Of a stretch of DNA of 64,000 nucleotides, positions 19,678-31,708 are shown one piece after another (position 1 is the first letter of the stretch; each line of letters begins with the position of its first letter). The notes beneath the pieces were generated by a model. The model was not told the origin of the DNA. It searched no databases and worked only from the letters and a program-made list of their open reading frames with translations. Source of the DNA: Beverwykella pulmonaria (taxonomy: Eukaryota > Ascomycota > Dothideomycetes > Pleosporales > Melanommataceae); assembly GCA_001599595.1 (NCBI GenBank), contig BCHH01000001.1, forward strand, positions 3,811,068-3,875,067. The letters run 5' to 3'. A program made the translations under genes and the position numbers.

Positions 19678-21543
19678 ATGACATCAACTCCCTTCTTCAT
19701 TCCCATAGTTTGGAGCTGCCTTTGCGTTTTCGTTCTATACTTATTCCAGAAACTACTCCGCTTCGGCCACAGAGAAAAGTATCTCCCGCCTGGACCACCA
19801 ACTATTCCCATTTTAGGCAACGCACATCAGATTCCAGCGAAGAATGTTTTTCTTAAGTAAGACGCCGATCCTGCTGTGCACTTTTGCACTTAGAGAACCT
19901 CACTCACGAGAACATAGGCTCAAAGAATGGAGTGATCAGTATGGTCCAGTGTACTCCTTGAAAATCGGAAAGGGCACTCTCATCATCCTTAACGACCAGC
20001 GTGCCGTCCACGATCTTGTCGACAAGAAAAGCGCAATATATTCCGGCCGGCCATTCGACCACAATAGCGAAATCTGCTTTGGAAAGGAGAATTTTGCCTT
20101 CATGGATGCGACGCAATTGTGGCGGGCGCAGAGGAAGATTGCGTCGCAGAATCTGGCGCCAAAGGTTCTCGACGAAAAAGTCGCGCCTATACAGGAGGCA
20201 GAGTTAATGCCCTGGCCCTGAATAATCTAAAAGGTACCAACTAAATTTATAAAGATTCTGTCAACTGGTGTACGATCTGCTCGAGACACCAGATAAGTTT
20301 ACCGCACATATTCACCGGGGGACGGCTTCGGTAGCGAGCATTATAGTGTTTGGCTTTCGCGCACCAACGTTTAATAGTTTTTGGGCTACTGTATGTTCTC
20401 TTCTTCATTTTAATTTCGCAACCCTTTTTGCTGACATATGTGTTTGGCAGTGCGTTGGCAAAACCATGAGCTTTGTATGATTGTTCGCCTTTGGCAACGT
20501 ATCCCACCGCTAACACAACATCACAGATCAACGAAGCCGTAGCACCTGGTTCCTACCTCCCCATTGAGGAATTCCCTATCCTGAAATATATACCCGATCA
20601 TTGGGCCCCCTCAAAACAACGCGCAAAACACTGTTACATTAACGTCACCAAAGTGTGGACCGAAGCCCGCGAGCGCGTTGAGGCGCGTCGTCGAAATGGC
20701 GACGAACGCATTTCCCTCGTGGACAGGCTGCTCAGTGGCGACTTGAAATCAGACGTACCTTTTACTTACAACCAATTCAACAACTTTCTTGGGGCCCTCC
20801 ACCAAGGCGCAGCAGACACAACCACGAGCGCGATGCTGACGATCCTCTTGTTCCTCGCCAAGTACCCTTCGGTCCAAGAGAAGGCACAGTTGGAATTAGA
20901 TCGCGTGTGTGGGACGGAGAGAATGCCCACATGGGCAGACTTCAAGGATCTTCCGTATATCAACTGCATTGTCAAGGAGTGCCTTCGCATTCGTCCAATG
21001 TAAGCTCCCCCATCCATCCAGTTTCGAGATATTAAACATCTCTTTGATAGCATTGGGTCTGGTGTACCCCACCGCGTAGCCCGAGATGACTGGTTCGATG
21101 GCATGCTGATACCCAAAGACGCCGCCATCTTCATTCCGCCCTACGTGCTGCACCAGAATATGCACAAGGACCCCGAGACGTTCAATCCAGATAGATATCT
21201 GGGTCACCCCAAGCTTGCAATGGACTACGCGGGTAGTCCAGACTACATGAATCGCGATCATTACACCTACGGAGCCGGTCGTCGGATTTGCCCTGGCATT
21301 CATTTGGCTGAGCGGACGCAGTGGCGGTTTACGGCGAGAGTGTTGTGGGCGTTTAGGCTGGAGCCTGCCGTCAATGAGAAGACTGGCTTGAGAATCGAGT
21401 TAGATACGGATGCGTACACTGATGGCTTTGTACGACAACCAAAGCCTTATCAGCTGAAGATTACACCGAGGGGGGAGAAGTTTGCAGAGGTTATTCGCAG
21501 GGATTTCAAGAATGTAGAGGAATATCTTAGGAAATGGGAGTAG
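19678..21543 (+). CDS. Cytochrome P450 monooxygenase
   Basis: Six exons: 19678-19856, 19918-20202, 20255-20390, 20451-20474, 20527-20999 and 21051-21543, giving 529 aa with all introns (51-61 nt) in phase. An N-terminal membrane anchor (residues about 5-25) precedes the Pro-rich hinge [12 protein letters not shown]. The I-helix motif AADTTT lies at residues 303-308 and the ExxR motif ECLR at 359-362. FNPDRY follows near 410, and the heme loop [10 protein letters not shown] has the ligand Cys446. It resembles fungal microsomal P450s often annotated as O-methylsterigmatocystin oxidoreductase-like. The substrate cannot be told. No polyketide or terpene backbone gene lies nearby, so cluster membership is not supported. 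A 24-nt micro-exon (20451-20474) is notable. Confidence 0.85.
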
Positions 21544-21810
21544 CTTCTAGGGACCAAGAATGCTACTGAGTCAAGTTTCTATGAATTAGGAAAGGAGCAT
21601 GTTCCCTTGCAAGAGCTGGGGAGAAAGGAAGAGGACGAAGGTGACTAGACACTAATCTTTAAGGAATAATAGGAAGAAGTATCTTGTTCGTTCAGACCAT
21701 CCAAGTCTCAGCGAACAGTTCTTTATACTGCCGAACATCATCTAACGTAGATTGTTACCTAATACAAGCCCATCACAAGCCTATAATCAAAATTTAATCA
21801 ACCTTGGAGC

Positions 21811-22960
21811 CTACGGGGAGGCATAGTCAAACTCTAGTACATGTGCTTTAATAAAAGCAATCTGGTCTACGCGATACGTGTCCGGCTTAACATGAACGTT
21901 AAGGCTTGCATCTGTGGCATTGAACACCATATGTCCGGCAGAGGCGCCATAGTCTGGCCAATCAGGCACACCCTCGACAGCAGCCGGGTCTGGATTCCCG
22001 CCTGTATAAGCGAATGATATCCAATTGTTACCATGGCGTGGCTCAGCGCGATATGCGTGCTCACATTCTTGACGGGCAGATAGGAGTTCAACGGCGTAGA
22101 ATATCCTGTGGGGGGGGGGGGTTCAAACTCATATGCCAACTCTGCCCCGTGCCTGGCGAAGCCCGGACCGAGCCCAATCCAATTAACGAGTGTAATTTCG
22201 GCTGGGTCGATGCTGAAACGGAAAGAGTAGACAAGAAGCCTGAGACGCACCTATTGTTCTGTGGTGAGTCTACGCGAGGCCTGAGAAGAAGTCTCTACTA
22301 TTGCGGCAAAGCGTCGCCACTAACTTCCGCAAGCGAGATGGATAGCCAACATCTTCTCACACTATGGATAGCCGGGGAAAGGACGTAGTGAGGGGCTGGG
22401 CCTTCCTTGGGATAGAGCTCGAGTAGACGGTCGATTGTCGAATTGTAGGAACCAGGAAATACTAGGCCTAAGAATACGCGCAGTGTCGCGTGTGAGTCGA
22501 TTGTTTGGTTCAGAAGCGTGGCGCTAAATAAGCTTTCGTCGGAATTGCTACCGATTATTACTGGTTCTATTGCTAGATTACCTTTATTCAACTCAAGTAA
22601 CGGGGCTCCGCGGATGAAGTCTCCATCAATGATTGGCGACCAGGGGGTTGTGCTGACTGAGTCTTCATACGGATAGAGGACACTCAGAAGGGCTTTTCAG
22701 AGGCAGTCTAGGGTGTCGAGTGAGCTAGTACAATTCGCGTTGCTGACAACGGCATTGTATTGGAGTTGGTATTGTGTGTCTGGTGCATATTCCGGATGCA
22801 CAGTACCAACTGGAAGCCGCTCACCATGATGCCAGCTCGAAAAATTTTCATCCCTTCACTGGCGATGTATCCCATGATTTGATATGCGACAGAAACTCCT
22901 CCCGCAGACTTGCTCCATATCCTGCCTGCCTTACCTTCGCCCTTTATGATATCCTAGTTA
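21811..22960 (-). pseudogene. Type-B carboxylesterase pseudogene
   Basis: Minus-strand pieces of a carboxylesterase/lipase line up in order. They are a nucleophile-elbow region (SAGGVSVAYQIMG), AGIM, EYAPDTQYQLQYNAVVSN, STTPWSPIIDGDFIRGAP, PVIIGSNSDES, YNSTIDRLLELYP, VYSFRF, LPVKNVSTHIALSHAM, DWPDYG and EFDYASP then stop at 21811. The frame breaks several times: one base is lost near 22820, a TGA replaces a likely CGA near 22700, and shifts occur near 22280 and 22030. A long G run sits at about 22108. The active-site GESAG reads SKSAG, two G-to-A changes. The N-terminal third is not recognisable. C-to-T type changes suggest RIP-like decay. Confidence 0.7.
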
Positions 22961-24657
22961 TCTCTAAAAGTTATACTTTGAAGACCCCATTTTTCAAGAA
23001 AGAGCACAGTAGGATAGCTCGAAAGTTTAGTAACATGGCAGAGATGTTACGCTTCCTGTGTCCTGCGGAGGCTTCAACTTTCTCCGATTCCATTATGTAA
23101 ACAGTCAAAGACATATTCCTTATGCCGCGCTTAGTGACTCCTGTAATTTCTAGAAAGCTTGAGTAGACAAGGAAAGTATAGAACTACGTCTCAAAGATCA
23201 AAATTAAAGAGACCGTTACTGAAGGGCATACATCGAAACCTCAAGCCACCATATCTTCCTGCCTCCTGTTAAGGGAACATACAAAGAGAGCTTGACATAT
23301 CATCGTTTTTGATAAGTAATACGCTCTTCTTTCCCTAAGATAAAATCACTAGTTGACCACTGTGGAAGCGTTTACGCCTGTTGAAGAAAGAAAATAAACT
23401 TGAGACACTAGAGCGAAAGAGGAATCCGCTAAAAAGCCATGGGCGCGTCTTGGAGACCCTCACGAAGATCGCACGTTGTTCATGCCACAGTCACATACAT
23501 GATATCATACTCCCCACTATGATGCGACGTTCTTAGGGGTCGCGAGGAATCAAAGCGGCTATGCCGTTATCAGCCTTAGATTCCCTTCGTATTTAAGAGA
23601 TTACGAAGAGAATTGTCCAAGGCTTTCCTCACCATTTTATCTTCTCTTACTGTTCCATCCGACCGTACGAGATGATGTTCGCTACACAATTTTCTTGGCT
23701 AAGGCGCAGGGTGTAAGACGATTAGTGAGGGACTTGATAGGGCCGGCTGCAAACTTTGTGGCGCCATTTGCTGTGATATCTGCACATCTATCAACCCAAT
23801 AACGAAACTCGTTGTATAAGACTAGGTTAAAGCAGGGATGATTCCACGTGCGTTGGAAACATTCGGCCCCTCGTGTTCATGCTTACATGCAGCAGCGGGC
23901 CCGGCCGCGATTAGCTGTAAGTCGCGTTGCTTTTTCCCTTCTTACTTACCATTCCCCACACAATAAAACTATGAGTATGTGACAGAGGGAATATTGTGGC
24001 ATCAGAATGTCTCTCACAGTTCCACCGCATACATTTCCTTATTTGCTCGATGGTGGAAAATAAACCTCAGCGAAAGCCACATCGCGAAGGTTTGAGACAC
24101 AAGAACTCGATTAATGGCACTACTCATGCCACAAAATGAATTCATGGATTCTTCAATAGGAATGGTCCTCGTCTGAGCGCTAGACAATTGGGGCTGTATC
24201 AATCCGTTGGTGGCTTTCATGCGAAGGTTGAGCTCTCTAAATCTACATTCTAGAATCTCGGTTTTGAGTTTCTGTCTTTCCTCACCGGATTTCTAGCGTG
24301 ATCTAATCGGCTCAAAAAGGGGTGGAAGCAGGGAATGTGCCTGGTGGTTGGCTGGATAATATTTCGTGTATGTATGTGCATCGACCGTGCGGCTTACGTT
24401 TGGAGTCTTGGGTGTGCTCTGTGGCTAAAAACTTTGACGACAACACTGCCTCCTCGTGCTGAAAACTTTTTGATAATAACAGCTATACGTGATATCAACT
24501 GCGAGATTCGGAATCAACGGACCGTGAAGACCACACTATTATTCAATTGGACGCGACAATGGGTTGAGGCCGGACTCCACGGGCCGAGACGAAGAAGAGC
24601 CCTCAATAGAGAGAAGAAAGAGGTTATCGCATCGACTTATGAAGCGTAAAGAAAAGG
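22961..24657. other. Gene-free, decayed-looking sequence
   Basis: I find no coherent frame, inverted termini or known repeat over 1.7 kb. It may hold the eroded 5' part of the esterase pseudogene and the upstream region of the AA9 gene. Confidence 0.4.
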
Positions 24658-24664
24658 TATATAA
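24658..24664 (+). promoter_or_regulatory. TATA box of the AA9 gene
   Basis: TATATAA lies about 103 bp upstream of the AA9 start codon at 24767, within the range for fungal genes with a leader of some 70 nt. CT-rich leader sequence follows. Confidence 0.55.
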
Positions 24665-24766
24665 GTCAGGGGAATCACAAATAAAAATTTCTTCCTTATT
24701 TTGCAGCTTCAGCAAGCAACTTCATCTTCTCCATATTTGAAATTCCACTCTGCTCTACAAGTCAAC

Positions 24767-25570
24767 ATGCTTTTCAAAGCTCCCATCTATCTCCTCCTTT
24801 TCCCATCTTTTTCGTTGTTAGCTCGGGGACACTCCTTCCTCGAGAAAATATGGGCCAACGGCATTCAGTACACCGCCTGGGATCCCAATGCTGGGTCCCT
24901 GGGAACTCCTTACCCGAACAACACTCCATCTTGGTACACGACCAATGTGGGAGGCAATCCATTGAAACCTGTCAAGGCCAACACAAATGATATCATTTGC
25001 GCCCTAAATGCCTCTCCTGCAAACATGAGCGCACCCATCACCTCCGGCAGCACCCTCACCGTCAAGTGGTGGCAAGCCGGCATCCCATTCCCTGATGCTC
25101 ATTGGGGACCAATCGTCGATTATATTGCTGCCTGCAACGGGCCTTGCGCCAAGGTCGATCCATCCAACTTGAAGTTTGTCAAAATCGCGCAACGGGGCTG
25201 GATTAACAACTCGACGTACGCCGAGGGCTTCTGGGCAACCAACCAGATGATTGCCGCCAACGGTACCTGGCCTATCAAAATTCCTTCGGGGCTTAGGGCT
25301 GGAGAGTACGTTGTTCGTCACGAGCTCATTGCGCTCCACGTCGCCTATGAAGCTATCGGGAAGGGTCCATACTACACTGATGGTGCTGAATTTTATCCTC
25401 AGTGCGTCAGCATCAAGATTGGAGGATTTGGAACTAAGACGATTACTGGTGGAATCGGTGCCAAATCTCTCTATCGTGGCGATGAACCTGGTCTTGCGAT
25501 CAACATCCATACCACATCAAACCATGCCGACTACATTATTCCTGGGCCAGCTATATGGTCTGGTGCATAG
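24767..25570 (+). CDS. AA9 lytic polysaccharide monooxygenase
   Basis: Intronless, 267 aa. The ATG at 24767 is chosen because it begins the signal peptide. The frame runs further upstream, but those 22 residues lack signal character. Cleavage after residue 21 would expose His22 as the N-terminal copper ligand (HSFLEKIWANG). The second brace His is in PDAHWGP. The axial Tyr is in AEFYPQC. The YVVRHELIALH motif near residue 185 is diagnostic of AA9. There is no cellulose-binding module. Such enzymes oxidatively cleave crystalline cellulose or hemicellulose outside the cell using copper and an electron donor. The gene is intact in an otherwise decayed neighbourhood. Confidence 0.9.
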   Translation: MLFKAPIYLLLFPSFSLLARGHSFLEKIWANGIQYTAWDPNAGSLGTPYPNNTPSWYTTNVGGNPLKPVKANTNDIICALNASPANMSAPITSGSTLTVKWWQAGIPFPDAHWGPIVDYIAACNGPCAKVDPSNLKFVKIAQRGWINNSTYAEGFWATNQMIAANGTWPIKIPSGLRAGEYVVRHELIALHVAYEAIGKGPYYTDGAEFYPQCVSIKIGGFGTKTITGGIGAKSLYRGDEPGLAINIHTTSNHADYIIPGPAIWSGA

Positions 25571-26279
25571 TTATCTAGATCACGGGGAGGCTTCAAGTGG
25601 GTTTAGTGCGTGGTAGTGTTGGTTGTCAATTTTCATTGGTTTTCAAGAGATTCACTCTTGTTGATTTACTCCGGTTCTGGCCGTACTTGCTAAGTGGAGA
25701 CTTTCTTCAAAATTAACTCAGTATTGAAATGCGATATATTCGCTGCCTAGCTCAAATAGAGTCATATTGCTCTTTACAATGATACTTGAAAAGCCCGTCT
25801 CCTTCATCAATATTGAAACAGAAGAGAGTGTACATTGGGAATATTTGGACGATTGATCGTACTCTCTGCTTTGAACAAAGATTTGACCACCAGGGGTGAT
25901 CCAATACATTATTTTGGATTTTTTTGTTCACGAACACGAGTTCATGTTACGTTGCCTTAGGCGTTGAGCTCTTCAACGTAAAACCTCGGACACCTTCGAC
26001 ACCTTCGACTAGATGGTTTGTGCACAAGAATTGAGTATGATCCAAGCTGTTTCATAGATTGGCAGCATGGACTCATAAATTCAAATAAAAAGATGGTAAA
26101 GAGACACATTAGAACGTTTCCTACCCTTTTATAGTGTACGTTTGGAAGACTCCGATGGCAAAGTGCAAGGTGCCAGAAACCTCGCCTTAATCACTCCTGG
26201 TAGGGCAGCAGTCAGGCTACTCGCTGGGAGTGAGGCAGCATTGTTTTTCCACTTGATCTTAATCGCAAATGCCTTCTTT
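25571..26279. other. 3' flank of the AA9 gene, no gene seen
   Basis: Only short, incoherent frames. The first part should carry the 3' UTR of the AA9 gene. Confidence 0.4.
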
Positions 26280-27570
26280 AGTTCATTTCCATGTGACTAA
26301 AGATCCGGAAGTTGAAATCAAGGTGAGGAAAAGTTATCCCCACTGGATAGGGTGGTCCACCATTAGTAATTCCGAGGTGCAAACCTTCGACAATATATGT
26401 GTCGGAACAAAATGTGAACACACTTTGTCCCTGCGTTGATTGGCATATATTCCTCCCAACAATATGGATCCAAGGGAATCCCATTCTCGCAGAAACAATG
26501 AACGGCCAACGTCTCTTGATCGCTAGCGAGCCGTTTTCCAGTCATTTTCCGGCCTCGATGCTCTTGTTCCTCCCTACCCATTTCGTCTTACCTGCGCCTG
26601 AACCTTCTCGCATTTCCATTTGCGGCTTCTCTCAAAAGGCTGCATCAAAGTTGGAATTTCGCTGGCCGAGTGAGCTCTGTGTAGGAATACAGATAGCGAC
26701 CCAGTGCCTTCCATTGCTATTGCCACACTTTGAGTAAGTAATTGGAGCATCCCATTAGCGGTACCTCCTACGAAGAAAAATTTTCCCGACCTGTACTTCC
26801 ACCTGGTCAATCGTGAAACTCCGCCAATGCCCAGGACTTGCAGTCTCTCACATGACCCATGATATCCTGCAGAACTGGATCCAACTCTCGGGATTGCTTT
26901 TGAATTTCGGCGATGTTGGAAGGTTTGTTCCAATCTGCCACAGCATCGTTACCCGCAGGATAAAGTGCCGTTCAGGTAGAAGATCTCTCCATTTTCTCAA
27001 CAGTATATGATGATGTATCGAGATAGCCCACCCAAGCATTCGTTCTGCGTTTTTCCAACAGTGCTGCTATTAAGGGATCGAAGAGGAGTCCTCCTCTTGA
27101 AGCTCTAGCCCTGCAAGATGAGAGTGTCTGAAGCACTGGCGAGACATCTCGGTGAGATTTTATCCCGGTCACAGTTTAGCCATATGGCAACAATGCTTAG
27201 ACTCATTTCTTACTATCGGTTAATATGATAAGATCAGCTCTCATTATTTCACCGCTTTCCGGCTTAACGAAGGGTAGATCTTCGTCAGTCCCAAAACCCT
27301 TTGTCCCAAACGGAACTGGCAGCCTACTTCACAGCAACCTCATACAAGGCTTGCTAATAGTCGGCTCGTCGTATTTTCACCAAAGTCAATCATAATCCCC
27401 AATTTTAAGCACCAATGTTGAATATAGTGTGATATGTATTCCAACCTAATAGGCAATAACTCTCGTGAACGCTTGAGGATGATCACGTCGAGGCTGAACT
27501 TCCCCAGGCTAATGCCAGTGCAAAGACCTGCGATTCCCGCACCGCGGATGAGAGCTTGTGGCTTTTAGGT
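26280..27570 (-). pseudogene. Decayed FAD-dependent monooxygenase (salicylate-hydroxylase-like)
   Basis: On the minus strand near 27545-27445 a clear FAD Rossmann start can be read (RGAGIAGLCTGISLGK, then FSLDVIILKRSREL) with the GxGxxG fingerprint. Downstream pieces in changing frames read like the family: TGIKSHRDVSPVLQT near 27170, and LLPERHFIL followed by NPESW near 26990-26880. Stops and shifts interrupt it throughout and no ATG-initiated frame survives. The original enzyme was probably an aromatic-ring hydroxylase. The exact end is uncertain. Confidence 0.45.
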
Positions 27571-28157
27571 CATCATAAAAATAAGACGAGAAAGATTCCA
27601 AGAAATTTTACGTAAACTGAAGATTCAGTTGACTGCGATTCATTACAAGTCTCTTGAGAGGTTGGCCGCTCTATGCTCCTAGCCAACATTACAAACTATG
27701 CACTTAAACCAAGTAGACTATGATTCTTGGATTACTACGATGTTAAGCTCGTCAAGAGAATGAGGCTCAAAAGTGGGACTATGATCGGAGTTGGGTCGAT
27801 GTAGGGTGGAAACCGAGCACCATGTCCGGATCTCCGGGCTAAACTAAACATGTCTAGTGATTTTCTGTAATCAATACGTGAAGGCTGCATCATGGAACCC
27901 AAACTAGCCACTTCGGGAAAGGTCTCTTTTGCGATCGCTCTTTCCGGCTGCCGGAATGCCGTCTCCGAGTCCTTAGCTTCATTTGTACGGTGATCTGCAT
28001 ATCCATACTAATCTCCGCTTTCTCATAATTGAAATCTAGGCTTTTGGCTATGCTGGTAACTCTATAGATGCAACTATATCACTAGCCTTTCTCTCACGAA
28101 GTGAAGAGTCAACAAAATCCAGCGAAGCTACCATACTTTTTGCATTTCACATCTACA

Positions 28158-28832
28158 ATGGTACCCAGTCCTCTTTCATTTCTGCGTCGCCGCAGTCCAT
28201 CTCGCACGCGAACTGCACATCAAAATCCTGTCGCAATAGAGGACACACACAACCGACTCTTTGAATTCGAGTTCCACATCCCATCACCAGCTGGCCACCT
28301 CACAAGACAAACTTTCCCGCTCCCAAAAGTCGGAGCAACCACCTCACCAAGCTTCTACACCCCGCCCGCCCACTACCACCTCCTACAAGACGAGTACTTC
28401 AAAGTCCTTTCTGGCTCTGGAGTCTGGCATCTCTGGGCCGGAAAATCCGTCCTCCTAAAAACTGGCGACGAGATCATGGTCCCAGCGTGGAAATGGCATA
28501 CCTTTGAAATTAGTCCCGAGTCTGAAGAGCCGCTGACAGTCGTGAATCGTTACGATAAGGAGTATGCAGAGATGGAGGAACGATTTTTTAGGAATATTTT
28601 GAGTTATATGGGGGATTGTCAAAGGATGGGGGTGGAGCCGAGCGTGTTTCAAATGATGGTCATTTCATTGCATAATTGGATGCCGATTTCGATGAGAGTT
28701 AAGGGGCCGGAATGGTTTGATTTGTTAGTGAGTACTGTGTTTATGGTTGTTGTGGGGTGCGTGGGGGAGTGGTTGTTGGGATATAGGGTGAGTTATCCGG
28801 AGTACTATTCTAAAGGAGAAAAGTCAAATTAG
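28158..28832 (+). CDS. Cupin-domain protein with C-terminal hydrophobic segment
   Basis: Intronless, 224 aa from the ATG at 28158. The central cupin barrel shows motif 1 as AHYHLLQDEYFKVLSG (H-x-H-x4-E then G) around residues 75-90. Motif 2 is GDEIMVPAWKWHTF around residues 107-120. Together they supply the usual two or three His and one Glu metal ligands. The last 45 residues contain a hydrophobic stretch (LLVSTVFMVVVGCVGEWLLG) that could anchor it in a membrane. No close functional family is recognised. Cupins range from sugar epimerases to dioxygenases, so the reaction cannot be named. The N-terminal 20 residues are basic and Ser-rich. Confidence 0.7.
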   Translation: MVPSPLSFLRRRSPSRTRTAHQNPVAIEDTHNRLFEFEFHIPSPAGHLTRQTFPLPKVGATTSPSFYTPPAHYHLLQDEYFKVLSGSGVWHLWAGKSVLLKTGDEIMVPAWKWHTFEISPESEEPLTVVNRYDKEYAEMEERFFRNILSYMGDCQRMGVEPSVFQMMVISLHNWMPISMRVKGPEWFDLLVSTVFMVVVGCVGEWLLGYRVSYPEYYSKGEKSN

Positions 28833-29701
28833 GAAGGCTCATACTGCCCCAAATTCCATTATCACATAATCGCATACTATTTGATGAACCTAATCCTTTC
28901 GTGGAAGTCTCTATATGGACCATTAATTAACGCATGCAGTAAACTTTTCAATCTGCGTACCGTGACAGCCACACAATTGAATGCAAATTTTACGAGAGGT
29001 ACTGATGGATATACGTATCCTAGAAGCGCAAATCCCTTCTCTGTACTTAGGTCCTCAAATTTACGTTCTCTTTATTTGCCGAGGAGTTATAATGGTCTCA
29101 GGATTCTCCAAGTATTGCACGGAAGAAATCTTTACGTACTTGCATGTCTACTTGCAAGGATGCGGTGTACATTTTGTCGCGGTGGGACGAATTTTGATAG
29201 AGAGATGGATGTCGGTTGTATATTTATTCTACAGAAGAGCTACCGAAGAAATATCTATTATTATTTATTCTATTTACCGTCTGGTACCGGCCCCGGTTTG
29301 GGCCATGCAGACTTTTGCCTAAGGAAAAACCTATCTACAAGGAAAACCCTTCGTGTGCCTTATATACTGTAAGTACGCTCTTGAGCGTATACAGCTATTT
29401 CCTTAACAATCGACCGCCCGTCCTGTCACACTTGCCCCTATGTATAGGGGAAATCAGGAAAGAAAGAGAGAGAGGGAAAGTAGGTAGTGGAGTTGAAAGA
29501 GCTGAAGGAGAGAGGGGAGGGAGGGGAGTGGGGGGAGGAAAATGATAGAGAGAGAGAGGGTGAGGTTCAGGTATTCTCTTCGTCGTCGTTACGCCTTCGC
29601 TCCCACGTCGATAGTCAGTTTGCTTACTAGTATTTGTCTATTGCCTCGTTTTCTAGCTCTTTTGCTACTGCAAATTGCCGCAGGACGTTCTGCTGTATAA
29701 A
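28833..29701. other. Gene-free stretch with a purine-rich tract
   Basis: No supported gene. Positions about 29455-29560 are almost purely A and G on the plus strand, close to the 3' end of the LINE remnant. The tract may be a simple-sequence expansion associated with that element. Confidence 0.5.
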
Positions 29702-30515
29702 CTATTTTGCCACAGCTCCTGCTTGTGGGGGGTCTTCTAGCACTTTGTGCAGTTGCTCGCTACGCAGGCGAGGCAGTAGCGTTTCGCGGTTGTATTTTGG
29801 GCAGTGGAAGACTACATGTTGTACTGTCTGTTCGCGCCACCCACATGTGCATTCCTTTGTCACGCTAGGGACGTGTTAGGTAGTAAGCCATCTGTTTAGT
29901 CCTATTGCTTCAGTGCGCATAAGGAATAGTGCTGTTGATTAGGCTTTCGTAAGGTTGTTGTATAGCCGGCGGGGGTTCTTCGTCCATGCTTTGCGCCATG
30001 TTGTTTCTCTTCAGTTTGCTCTGTGTTGTTCTGCCCATTTTAGATCTAAATATGTTCTAGTTGGTTGTTTTGTCTGTCGATGTTCTGCCTGATGTTTATT
30101 CCACTCCTGTATCTCTGCTAACCTTTCTTTTGCTATTATTCTTGTAATCTTGCTCTGGGTTAGTGGTTTCTCTGCGCGGGTGTTTTGGTGTTGTGTTGCT
30201 AGCAAGTCCCATACAGCTTGTGTTGTCCAGGATATTGCCTGTTCCACTGTTGTGTCTGCGGTGCGAGCAGCGTATTGCATTGCCTGTTCCTCTGCCCATA
30301 GGTCAAGCTGGGGGACCCCTATCTCACGCTCAATAGCTGTGCGGGGGGTTCCCTTGTAGGCTCCTGTAGCTTTCTGCAGGCATCTCTTCTGGATGTCTGC
30401 AAGTGGCTTTATTGTGCTGGTTGCAAGCGGTTTGCCGTCGGGTCGCAGACTCCACGTCTGCGAGCCGTACATCATTGCTGGTCTAGCCACTGCCGTGTAC
30501 AGGAGTAGAAGAAAT
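29702..30515 (-). mobile_element. 5'-truncated, decayed LINE (Tad1/I-type) ORF2 tail
   Basis: On the minus strand the frame reads LLYTAVARPAMMYGSQTW at its start. It continues with IQKRCLQKATGAYKGTPRTA and VPQLDLWAEEQAM, which is the segment after the reverse-transcriptase domain of fungal non-LTR elements. After about 30011 the frame is interrupted by stops. It resumes as a zinc-knuckle segment (KECTCGWREQ, then HVVFHCPKY) ending at a TAG at 29702. The reverse transcriptase, endonuclease and ORF1 are absent, consistent with 5' truncation on insertion. Some stops look like CAA-to-TAA changes. It is not functional. Confidence 0.75.
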
Positions 30516-31708
30516 ATCTATAGTCTTACCAAGTACGCTGGGAGCCTGCCAAGATAGTGAAAGCAAACATAGAGGTGACTCATCATGTGACCCACGGGCC
30601 AACACATTTAGCTTACACTTGTGGCATAGCTGGCCAATCACTCCCACCCTCAAAATTCTTGCCACATAGCCCAAATACCATCTTTCGGATAACAAACTTA
30701 TCTTCCTTCCCAGCTTTTGCTTCTGCCTCGCATCGTTTGTAGATCGTGAGTACTAGTTCGCTAGCCGACTATCAGGTACGACTGAATCGATTTCCCTAAG
30801 GATTTTGATTGCTTCGGCAAGATGTTCTCGGAAGGGCTGTGTAAAATCTTTGATCGACGGTTGAACTCATGTGCAAGAGTATCGTTCGACCATATAGCAG
30901 TAGCGTAATTTTGCAATGCTTCCAGACCTTCAGCAAAAGCGTGGTGCTGTTCAATACTGGACTAGAGAGATCCCGGGGCCACACCTGGAACGTTTTCAAA
31001 TGAAGGAAAGATGTTCGATTCCTCCATGCTATGGTGTTGCATCACCTATGCAGAGCAGGAGGAAGCGAAGAAGTGGATGTCCGGTATGTCTGGGAGAGTT
31101 ACCTGAGGAGCTTGGAATTACATAACTTTGAGACTGTGTAGCATCGCTTTGTGAGCTTATATATTTTCCTTCGCGATGTAGTGAGCAGAATGATCGCTCT
31201 GAGGAGCAGTTCATGAAGAATGCTATGGATACAGAATGGCGGACATGACTTACAGTGACATTTTTTTACAGAAGTCGTCTCAAGGAGATGCAAAAGACTG
31301 CCAGCATAGCTATTAGAAAGTGGTATGGATGAAGTTTAGAAAATGATGGTTAAGAGTCTTGGGGAACCACGTGCTCGTGTGTACTTAAATAGACCGGGAA
31401 TCTTACTCCACGTGAGACCCACACGTCATACAGGAACTTGAACTAACTGTTTATGCGCTATCCTGTTGCTAAATATGCCATTTCTCTCTCGCTTGACGGG
31501 GTTACTGGGGACAGCTTAATCCAGTCGAAACATTCTACATGTGTCTTCCTATGAAGTTTCCTCTATAGCGACATATAGTTATTCAACTCTGGGGCATAAC
31601 TGTAATAACTGTTGTATTCAACTGACATGTCGTCGGTAAGTAAATCAAGACATAAAAATGTGGGGAGAATCATTCGTTGGCGTCTAAACTTGTACCTCCC
31701 GAAGTTAT
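30516..31708. other. Intergenic, no supported gene
   Basis: Short frames on both strands without recognisable content. No inverted termini or tandem repeats stood out. Confidence 0.4.

Noticed and set aside
15162..22960. A secondary-metabolite cluster around the P450
   Set aside because: No polyketide synthase, NRPS, terpene cyclase or dedicated transporter is adjacent; the nearest regulator and permease are more than 12 kb away with pseudogenes between.
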